17,500 nt of DNA from Theodoxus fluviatilis (taxonomy: Eukaryota > Mollusca > Gastropoda > Cycloneritida > Neritidae). A model generated the notes under the pieces. It searched no databases, had not been told where the DNA came from, and saw only the letters and a program-made list of their open reading frames with translations. The position numbers and the translations under genes are program-made. The DNA lies in assembly GCA_034096865.1 (NCBI GenBank), contig JAWQFJ010001198.1, positions 1-17,500 of the forward strand, written 5' to 3'. The first letter of the stretch is position 1. Every line of letters starts with the position of its first letter. This document shows, piece after piece, positions 8,756 through 16,326 of this stretch.

Positions 8756-8894
8756 AGCGATTACCAAGGGAAGTAACTCTTATCAAACACCTCGACCATC
8801 GTGTATGATCATTTCTAGACACTGTGGGATAACTTGATCGAGCCTGCTTTCATTCACATACTAAGCAACCTTCGATCTTGATTGAAAAATCATC

Positions 8895-8953
8895 ATGTGT
8901 AATTCAAAAGATGACGGAGAGATTGAGATGGTTGTTCGGTCGGCCAGAGATAG
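8895..8953 (+). CDS. CTU2: CTU2 exon 1 (start codon, MCNSKDDGEIEM...)
   Basis: The ATG at 8895 opens 19 codons plus AG and reaches a good donor, AG|GTATGT, at 8953/8954. The downstream stretch goes directly into intron. The Met-Cys start followed by an acidic, poorly conserved tail fits CTU2 N-termini. The split codon AG|C (Ser20) joins exon 2 in frame. This ATG was chosen because it is the first in the exon and gives the expected short N-terminal tail. The exon is short, so its assignment depends on the phase match and the Met-Cys start. Confidence 0.75.
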
Positions 8954-9078
8954 GTATGTTGTATTCTCTGTATCTAATGGCTATAAAGATTAAAGTATAT
9001 AGTATAAATAATATGAGCGCGTTTGTTTTGTCTCGTTTTGACGTTGCATTTGACGTTGATGAAGCAATAATGCAACAC

Positions 9079-9115
<37 letters not shown>

Positions 9116-9386
9116 GATCGTCGTCAATGTCCAGAAAACTAAATTGCTTGAACTCTAAATTTATGGTAATCTCATCTGTAACTGTAAGTGTAAGGGTAAC
9201 ACAGTACATAGTCATAGACCTACTTAAATACTTTTAACGGAGTATTTAATATATTATATGCACATATGTAAACATTCCTTTTCTAGTTATACAATAGCTT
9301 GATCATTTTTTCATGGTAATGTGTGGATATGTTTTAAATTAGAAGTTTGTTAATGATTTTCTCTTTTTTTTTCTTCTTTTTTTTTC

Positions 9387-9425
<39 letters not shown>

Positions 9426-9649
9426 TATTCTGTACAGGTGATTCCAGTTCCCAAATCTGATAAGCAGAGAAATAGCATTCTTTATGTGACTTTTTCATTG
9501 TGTCACCAAATGGATTTATTTTGTGAATGTATAATGAAGTGTTTTGGGCAAGTCGAAAGAAATAAATATTATTTCAATCGTGTGTCACATAGGATAGGTT
9601 GAAAAAACAAAGTTAATGTTCTGCTGTGCTATGAGAGGGTTGAGTTTAC

Positions 9650-9700
<51 letters not shown>

Positions 9701-9717
9701 TGTGCATGCTATAGCGT

Positions 9718-9773
<56 letters not shown>

Positions 9774-12700
9774 TGTGTGTGAATGCATGTGTTGCTCTGC
9801 CAAGACAAACTCTTGCATATGACATGTTCCAGTATAATTTATGAGAGCTTGCTTGAGTGAATTGTTGATAATGCTGCCTTTTTTGTGTTTACTTGCAGCA
9901 AGAACCAGCTCTGTGTGAAGAAATGTGGTCAAACTGCTGTACTTGTCACCAGAGTAAATGATGGATTCTGCAGGTAGGCTGTTTCTGGTGCAGGTTCTCT
10001 CCACCATGTACTGAAGACTAAGTTCAGAGTAGAATGGCACTGGTATGTGAAAATGAAGGTTTTCATACAGATACAAAACTTGTGGTCAAAGATGCAGCAT
10101 GAGAAATGAACAAATGAATTGAATTTATTGTTTAGGCCCTGGCCCGTTAGGACTTAAGAATCGTGAAAGAAATGAAAACTGGTTGTACAAAATGATTCCA
10201 GACTGGCATTAAAAGTGTACAGTTGAGTGTAGAATGTTGCTTTCCATTCAACCTCCCTGGAAAATGTACCTCTTGCTCACGCTGAGTTTGATGCATTGAG
10301 GGCTTGTCTCTGATACTCGGCATGTCATCTGTGGCAGCAGTCATCCGTTTTTGTCTGTTTGACTAGCCAGCATGTTCTGTCTGAAGGCTGTTGTCTGTTT
10401 ACATTCTTGTTCACTAGAGAATTCGCCTACCCGCGAAAGTGTCTCTAGCCCAGTTGACATCACGTGATGGAAGGTTTTCATCCGAAATATGCAAATGGAG
10501 GTCCCACGAGAGGCTTGTGGGATAGCCAATCTGCTCCCTGACATGCGCCGTTAAAGTAGTCCTAAGACTATTTTGCTCAAAACTCTTAACTTACTCTTGT
10601 TGAGGCAATAAACAAGCGTTTATTTGATAAAATAAAATGTTTGTGTTGAAATGGAAACAAGTTTTGACTTCTGAATGATTTCTGTAAAAAATGGAAGAAA
10701 AAATAGTATCAGAAAGAACTATTTTTGGTGCAATGATGTACTGTGAAGGGTCAAGTCTATTAAGCATTCATTGCGAACTGTGCCAGAGTCAATACTGACT
10801 CGGGTTCACAGAATGGGCTGTTTGTTGCTCCATAAGTGTTGTGGACAACAAGTCAGCTGTTGGTGAGCAACCAGGGTTCAGGGTGTCATTGCTTCTTGGA
10901 GGAACTGTCTCTTGTTGATGGTGTGATTGAATAAACTCCACTGACCGGAAAAGATTACCAAAGTTCACTTTGGAATCAGAGGAACCTGTACCTGCAGCAC
11001 CACTTTTGTTTACTTTTGCCAGACTTCTAATGTTTTTGTATTGTAGGGTTGCTCCGGACATCACTTAGATTTAAGGCATGGTCTAAAGTCCCTCAGCCGT
11101 TCAGTTTTCTTACCATGTCACTGATTATCTGTAACATCAGTTGTGTTGGTTGGAAGAGAGTCTTTTTAGACATTTAGGTTGATGGACTTGCAAATAAACT
11201 ATGTTTCAGCCATCAGAAAGCAAAGAAAAAATCTAGACAGAATGTGTGAAAATGGATACAGAATTAAAAAATTACATAATCTCACCAGAAAATGTTGGAC
11301 CCAAAATAGTGAAAATAGGGACCTATTGCTTACTTTCATGACTTTAGTCAGGTTTCCTCCTGCTCACTTGCAAATGTCTGGTGTGGGAGCTTCAGAGGAT
11401 GAAATGACAGTGAGGTAGAATGTGCTAGGGGATAGATGTATTAGAGGGAGAATGTAAACAGTAGAGAAAAGACCAGTGAAAAAATCGGTTCGAAGGGAGA
11501 AATTACTGTGAAACAGAAATTGCAGGAAGAATCTTAGAATGGGACCTGGGGAGAAATGACCATGGAGAAATGATAGGGGAAGGGAAGGCTAGGAGAGAAG
11601 TGTCCAGAAACCATATTCTTGACATGTTTGTCAGTGCTTCATCTTGCATGCAATAGCAGTTGACACTACACGCATGGGGAAATTTGACAGTCCTCGTATC
11701 TTGTATTGTATGGAGGAAGAATTGATGTATTCTTGGCAAGTTTGACACTGCTTCTCTTGACTTGCAGGGAGTGCTTCCTGGCCTACGTGACCTCCAAGTT
11801 CCGCAAGGAGATTGGGAAGACAAAGCTAGTGACAGACAAACAGAAAGTGCTGGTGGCTTTCTCAGGTGGCCCTGCCTCCAGTTGCCTTCTGCACATGATT
11901 CAGGAGGTAGGAGACAGAAGCGAAGGGGAAACTCATTGTAGAAGAGCCCAAAATCATGTCTTGTGGCTGAAAAGTAACTTTGCAGACACCTTGATCACTT
12001 CTTCACGTAGAGAAATCTGAGTTACTGCGCCAATGTCATTTTTCTACAAGAATCTTTATGGACAGATGTCAAGCTGATTCCTTGACAATTTCCTTTCAGG
12101 ACACCACGTTAGGTAGCTGCTTGGAATGGGTCATTCTCACCCCTGCTAATAATGACTCCTAGGGTCACCATGACAACAATGAACTAATGTGATAGGAACA
12201 GCTACATTGTCTCCTTTCTCACCAGCTGCAAACTTGGTGTGGCACTGTTTCACGATACGTTCTGTTTGTTTTTTCCAAGATTCTGTGGCAGCTATTCATC
12301 GGTCAATAATGTTGTGCTGCAGTTGATCAAGATCTGGTTGAGGTGGTGATGCAGGCTCTGGTTTTGGTTAGTCAGGCTAGTTGGTGTCCAGTTTGGGCTT
12401 GTTAGTATGTGGTTCAGGTTCTGGGTGCTGAAGGATAGTCAGGAGATCTTGTCTGGTCTGCAAGTGACTGATGGTTCTTTGTGGAAATGGCTTGTGCACT
12501 CACACCAAACATAGCACCATTTGGATTTCTCTTGATCCTGGCATGGTAAGCAGAGTTCTTGGTAAACTGAACAAGTGTTATACCCATAGATCAGTCGGTT
12601 CAGTTGTAAGCCATCCCCACTTCAAGCATGTCCCTGTTGCCACCATTGTCAGGTTAAAGACATCGCATTCCAACTGGCTGACATTATATTGAAGAGTAAC

Positions 12701-14894
12701 AGGAGCACCCAAGAGGAGGAAAATGTCAGCCAGTTGGAATGCAATGTCTTTAACCTGAGTGGTCATAAAATACAGAACTTTGATGGATGATCTTTGATGC
12801 ATGATCTTTGTACACAATCATCCATTTGTGAATTCCCTGGAACACAGACTGCTTGTCGATGAGATCAATCTGGTCACAGGTCAAAAATTCACCACTCATA
12901 ATAGGTTTCTAAATAGCACCATTGGGGGCTTTTTTTCTCTGGCATTCCTGGCACAATGTTTTGAACACCTTGATGGGGTCTTGCTGAATATTGGCATATT
13001 TTAGTTGGATTTCTTATGTCATTCTGTCTTGATCACTGACCAGTTGCCATGTGGACTCTCTTTACAATGTTGAAGGTGTCTTGTTGTTGTTGTTGTTGTT
13101 GTTGTTGTGTACCTGGGCTAAACACTCCCAGGATCACCCAAGTGGGTGAGATGATTGCATGTGTGACTGTTTTTGAACACCTCGCCATATAGGCAGCCAC
13201 ACTCCGTCTTCAGGGGATTTGATCTCTGTCTCCAGAGAATGCCAGTTGTTATGTTAGGAGCTTACCACGGCTGAAGATAATCCCCACATAACAGTACAAC
13301 ATAACAACATTTTGCTGTAGCCTTGGTTTTTGGCTGGAGTCAACAAACAACAACAGCCTTTGCCCAAGGCAAGAAGGTGTCTTCAATATAAACCTAGTAG
13401 ACTGGTGTTTCATCTGGTGTCTCATTTCTTAGTAGGCTTGTCAACATCATCACATTGTAGCACTTCATACTTATTCAGAAGGTAACACTCATGGTGACTT
13501 CTAGTGCTTTTACCGCTACCAGTTTTTGTTATGTCTTCTTTAGTTTGGAAATGCTCCTCTTTGGGAATGAGATATTTGTGATACTTTGCGTACCTAGAAA
13601 ACAACTCATCAAGAAACTTTCACTCAATATCATCAGACTTGTTTGCACTAAACTATTGATATGAACTACTGTTGACTGGCCAAAAATGCCCAGTATAAAT
13701 GCCAGTAATTTGAGTAAAGCTGACTACAGACAGAATTCACCACATTCACCTCAAGATTATTTGACATTTTGACTGAACAGTGGTAGTTAAACAGTGTGAA
13801 CAAGATGACAATAATTAAATCATTTCATGAAATGCTGAAAACTTTCAGCCATTGTGTGAAATGACAGACCCACCCAGGTATTTCATGAAATGACTTAAAT
13901 TTATAGGGATTTCACAAAAGCACTGACTTCTCAGTTTGACCATAAGATGTACACATGCAGACACACACACACACACGCACACACATGCACACTAGCACAC
14001 ACATGCACACATACATGCACACACACACATACACAGAATGCACACAGAGACACATAAGCACACACATGTGCTCACACACACACACACCTACACACACAGG
14101 CACGCATGCACACAAACACATGCACAAAGGTGTTGCTGTCAGCATAATGTGCATATTACTGCAGGGGAAGACAAAAAAAAAGAGTAGAAAAAGAAAAAAG
14201 TGAGATACAAAGTTTCAGCCTGGCTGTAGTGGAAGCTGAGTTATAGATAACAAAATGTCCAGCTTTCACTACAACCTGGTGGAGATGGCTGAAATTGAGG
14301 AGGGGATGTTGGACTCCAAATTAATTGAAAAAATGTATTGATGGCAAATTAATTGTTTTAGGTAAAAGGAGGTGGAGATGATAGTAGAGAGGTGGGAAAA
14401 TGCCACAATATCTTGCTGATGGCAGTTGAATGTATCATTTATGTAACTGAATTGAACTCTGCTCTCATCATCACTAGCAATCCTGGCACACCACACTAGT
14501 CAAGAAGGTTGCAAAGCTGATGGAGAGCCTTTCGGTACCGCTTGACCATTTTGTCTTAAGAAAAATAAATTATTTACCATGTGCCATGTGGTTGTTACAA
14601 GTAATGATTGCATTGCAGGATTGCATTGATACATGTTGCATGGCAACATAACTGATCTCATAACTGCACACAGAGAGAATGGTACCCCTTACCCCATCAT
14701 GATCACTTCCAAGGCAAAATTGAAACATTCTGCATCAAGACCTGGTCATTTGATTGTCATGGCTCTCAAAGCATTCCAGTGAATATATGTATATTTCCAG
14801 TGACTGACTCGCTCTGTTTGCTGTCACTTGCAGGGCCTGAGTGAGCGAACACGAAAGAGGCTGCGCTTTGCTCCAAGTTTTATCTATGTTGATG
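8895..14894 (+). CDS. CTU2: Cytoplasmic tRNA 2-thiolation protein 2 (CTU2/NCS2), N-terminal part, four exons, 3' incomplete
   Basis: CTU2 partners CTU1 in the cytosol to put sulfur, carried by URM1, on wobble U34 of tRNA-Lys, -Glu and -Gln (the s2 of mcm5s2U). The coding sequence joins 8895-8953, 9899-9973, 11768-11906 and 14834-14894, with intron phases 2, 2 and 0 and a phase-1 exit, giving 111 codons plus one base with no stop. Residues 1-2 are Met-Cys, as in vertebrate CTU2. Cysteines at 25, 29, 44 and 47 form a zinc-ribbon-like cluster, with the FCRECF block at 43-48. Residues 71-83 (KVLVAFSGGPASS) are the PP-loop-like ATP-pyrophosphatase motif. Residues 99-111 (KRLRFAPSFIYVD) match the following conserved strand. 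The rest of the PP-loop domain and the C-terminal cysteines lie outside the window. All splice sites are GT-AG. The family call is from remembered alignment and needs a search; I am confident of it. Confidence 0.9.
9079..9116. repeat. (TCA)n microsatellite in CTU2 intron 1
   Basis: An uninterrupted trinucleotide run of about 12 copies. The poly-Ser and poly-Asp open frames here are translations of it. Confidence 0.95.
9362..9425. repeat. Poly-pyrimidine tract followed by a 29-bp poly-G run
   Basis: T-rich sequence at 9362-9396 passes directly into 29 consecutive G at 9397-9425 within intron 1. Confidence 0.95.
9652..9780. repeat. Compound (TG)n microsatellite in CTU2 intron 1
   Basis: Two long TG tracts (about 9652-9705 and 9719-9780) are split by a short non-repeat stretch. 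The intron 1 acceptor follows about 120 bp later. Confidence 0.95.
9899..9973 (+). CDS. CTU2: CTU2 exon 2 (zinc-ribbon-like cysteines)
   Basis: The exon follows a pyrimidine-rich tract ending TTGCAG at 9898 and stops at a GTAGG donor at 9974. It encodes KNQLCVKKCGQ, then TAVLVTRVNDGFC, with the final codon split AG|G (Arg45). The order Cys pair, hydrophobic strand with Arg, Asn-Asp-Gly-Phe-Cys is the family's N-terminal zinc-ribbon half. The first cysteine pair reads C-x3-C here, where I expect C-x2-C. Confidence 0.88.
10105..10155 (-). repeat. Possible retroelement 3' tail
   Basis: Read on the - strand, the stretch is GGGCCAGGGCCTAAACAAT followed by AATAAA (10124-10129) and TTCAATTCA. Similar GGGCCTAAACAATAAA plus AATTC-repeat ends are, from memory, common at LINE or SINE 3' ends in marine invertebrates. 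No coding remnant is assigned to it. Confidence 0.35.
10789..11061 (-). CDS. Unidentified antisense ORF in CTU2 intron 2 (hypothetical)
   Basis: The ATG at 11061 (minus) opens 90 codons beginning MSGATLQYKNIRSLAKVNKS, with stop TGA at 10789. I do not recognise a family. It has balanced, low-hydrophobicity composition rich in Ser, Asn and Gln, no signal peptide and no membrane segment. A possible donor, GCAG|GTACAG, lies inside it near codon 23, so it might be the first exon of a nested gene. A 90-codon frame can arise by chance in this length of DNA, so support is weak. Confidence 0.22.
   Translation of the reverse strand: MSGATLQYKNIRSLAKVNKSGAAGTGSSDSKVNFGNLFRSVEFIQSHHQQETVPPRSNDTLNPGCSPTADLLSTTLMEQQTAHSVNPSQY
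11768..11906 (+). CDS. CTU2: CTU2 exon 3 (second Cys pair and SGGP loop)
   Basis: The acceptor is CTTGCAG at 11767 and the donor is GAG|GTAGGA at 11906/11907. One base completes Arg45 and 46 codons follow. They contain ECF (second cysteine of the ribbon), YVTSKFRKEIGKTKL, and VLVAFSGGPASSCLLHMIQE. The SGGPASS element is the PP-loop-like nucleotide-binding motif that identifies the CTU1/CTU2 (TtcA-like) superfamily. The combination with the Cys ribbon points to CTU2 rather than CTU1. Confidence 0.92.
12649..12758. repeat. Hairpin with 37-bp arms in CTU2 intron 3
   Basis: 12649-12685 and 12722-12758 are reverse complements with one mismatch, around a 36-nt spacer. It may be the core of a small foldback element or an RNA hairpin; nothing beyond the pairing shows which. 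Confidence 0.85.
13083..13372 (-). mobile_element. SINE-like insertion with (CAA)n tail and 11-bp target duplication
   Basis: GAAGGTGTCTT is present at 13072-13082 and again at 13373-13383, exactly bounding a 290-bp body. On the - strand the body ends in (CAA)n (13083-13107), immediately next to the duplication, as expected for a retroposed short element. A region near 13210-13275 (- strand) has a tRNA-B-box-like GATCAAATCCCC and an A-box-like TGGTAAGCTCC, but these are far from the 5' end, so a tRNA origin is uncertain. No coding frame is present. Confidence 0.68.
13815..13898. repeat. Small inverted repeat (TTAARTCATTTCATGAAAT arms)
   Basis: 13815-13833 and 13880-13898 are 19-bp inverted copies with one mismatch; each also contains the ATTTCATGAAAT palindrome. 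An inner short stem (GCTGAAA/TTTCAGC) lies near 13834-13850. It could be a tiny MITE remnant. Confidence 0.7.
13960..14130. repeat. Imperfect (CA)n / ACACATGC microsatellite in CTU2 intron 3
   Basis: A long degenerate CA-rich tract with recurring ACACATGCAC words. Open frames on both strands here are translations of it. Confidence 0.92.
14834..14894 (+). CDS. CTU2: CTU2 exon 4 (GLSERTRKRLRF...FIYVD)
   Basis: The acceptor is ACTTGCAG at 14833 and the donor is GATG|GTGAGC at 14894/14895. It encodes 20 residues, GLSERTRKRLRFAPSFIYVD, plus one base of the next codon (phase 1). It continues in frame from exon 3 (phase 0 junction) and matches the helix plus beta-strand that follows the SGG loop in CTU2. 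The next exon is not found between 14895 and 17500. Confidence 0.9.
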
Positions 14895-15584
14895 GTGAGC
14901 ACCATTTCTCTCTCTCAGTGGTCCTGAGACTACACCACAGTGGTTGTGAGGCAATCTGTTTGTGTGTGCTTTCGAAATGCAGTCTACATTTCTCCAGGCA
15001 AATAAATGCCCATGTAGATCTGTTGTCATTGGTGTTTCCCTCCAGGGGAATGACCACACTTTGGAGGATATGTCGGCTGTGGCAGGTCAGCTTTGCCTGC
15101 TGGGTGTTAATCACTGCACTGTGGAGCCAAGCAAGGGGCTTTCTCACTGGCTTCTGGTTCATCCTCTGGTTTCAACAACAACATGAAAGAGTAACTCAAA
15201 GCATCATTGCAATTTAGTTGTCATGCATCCGGGTGAGACATGCTACTTAGGTTAGCAGAACCCATGTGTGATGATAAATTGCAGTAAATACTCACACTGT
15301 GTAATGGTGATTCATTGCCAAGTGTTTACTTGCCTGTAGGATATGGGCGTCATTTGGTTTTTGACTCACATGCGAAGCAAAAGTGAGTCTATGTACTCAC
15401 CCTTTTCGTCTGTCCGGGCGTCCGGGCGGCCGGGCATCCGGGCGGCCGGTCTGGGCGTCCGTGCGTCCGAAAACTTTAATGTTGGATTTTTCTCGGAGAC
15501 TATTAACTCTATCAATACCAAATGTGGCATGATGGTGTATGATGACAAGGCCTCCAAAAACATACATAGTGACTTAACCTTGCT

Positions 15585-16206
15585 TCAAGGTCAAGGTCGC
15601 AGGGGCCATAAATGTTGTCTAAAAAACAGTCATTTTTCACATTTTCTCAATTTTATCTGAAGTTTTTGAGATTGGATACCTGACCCATATATGGTATATA
15701 GGGCAAAGTAATCCCTATCTTTTGATACCAGTTTGGTTGACCTTGCTTCAAGGTCAAGGTCACAGGAGCTCTTCAAAGTTGGATTGTATACATATTTTGA
15801 AGCGACCTTGCCCCTGAACTATGGAAGATAACTGTTCTAAACTTCATAACATTGTAGTACACATGTTATACTTTCATCATGAGACACATTTGGTCACATA
15901 TCATCAAGGTCAAGGTCACTTTGACCCTTATGAAATGTGACCAAAATGGGGTAGTGAACCACTAAAAGTGACCATATCTCATGGTAGAAAGTGCCAATAA
16001 GCACCATTGTGCTTCCTATGTCTTGAATTAACAGCTTTGTGTTGCATGACCTTGGATGACCTTGACCTTGGGTCAAGGTCACATGTATTTTGGTAGGAAA
16101 AATGTGTAAAGCATTTCTTAGTGTATGATGTCATTGGTAGGTTTAGTTGTTTGACCTTGACCTTGAAGGTCACCTGAAGGTCAAGGTCATATAAGGGTCA
16201 AGGTCA
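15585..16206. promoter_or_regulatory. Cluster of eleven exact TCAAGGTCA nuclear-receptor-type sites
   Basis: Exact + strand copies start at 15585, 15748, 15754, 15904, 15910, 16073, 16181 and 16198; exact - strand copies (TGACCTTGA) start at 16057, 16152 and 16158. TCAAGGTCA is the extended half-site bound by monomeric FTZ-F1/SF-1 and ERR-type receptors. The pairs at 15748, 15904 and 16152 overlap with 6-bp spacing. The sites belong to a repeat, so regulatory activity is only a possibility. Confidence 0.45.
15887..15947. repeat. Short inverted repeat around a TCAAGGTCA pair
   Basis: ATTTGGTCACAT near 15887 is matched by ATGTGACCAAAAT near 15935 in inverted orientation, enclosing two overlapping TCAAGGTCA sites. 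It could fold as an 11-bp stem. Confidence 0.6.
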
Positions 16207-16326
16207 AGCATTGAGTCGTATGGGCTTTGCCCTTCTTGTTGCTGTTATATTCTCCTTTTGCCAGATGTAATGTCAAATGGACTGTCTGAAGATGACAATT
16301 TGTCAAAATAGCTGAGTTCATCATTG

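Larger units (their letters stand above)
15343..16240. repeat. Dispersed mollusc-type repeat with ACTCACATGCGAAGC head and TCAAGGTCA clusters
   Basis: The element opens with ACTCAC...GTGAGT around 15364, then several GTCCGGGCG-like short repeats (15410-15470), then a long A/T-rich body with repeated AAGGTCA words, and ends near GGGCTTTGCCCTTCTTG at 16222-16240. I recognise this head and tail from mollusc genomes. It lies in CTU2 intron 4. Boundaries are approximate, no target duplication was found and the class is unknown. Confidence 0.7.

Noticed and set aside
9585..10076. 163-residue antisense frame with His-Thr repeats
   Set aside because: The central part is (CA)n microsatellite translation and the frame overlaps CTU2 exon 2 on the opposite strand.
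11179..11418. 79-residue + strand open frame in CTU2 intron 2
   Set aside because: It has no recognised domain, no supporting splice sites in phase with CTU2, and a length expected by chance.
13210..13290. Possible tRNA gene on the - strand
   Set aside because: A-box-like and B-box-like words are present, but no full cloverleaf or acceptor stem pairs, and the segment lies inside a SINE-like body.
13955..14203. CRISPR-like regular spacing of ACACATGC words
   Set aside because: It is an imperfect CA microsatellite with no conserved repeat-spacer structure and lies in a eukaryotic intron.
15343..15660. 105-residue open frame at the head of the TCAAGGTCA repeat
   Set aside because: It reads through the repeat's GTCCGGGCG tract; no domain is recognised and the sequence is dispersed-repeat type.
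16255..16312. Possible CTU2 exon 5 after TTTTGCCAG at 16264
   Set aside because: The acceptor looks fair and phase 1 would be open for some codons, but the peptide does not resemble CTU2 after the FIYVD strand, it reaches a stop after about 15 codons, and it lies between two repeats.
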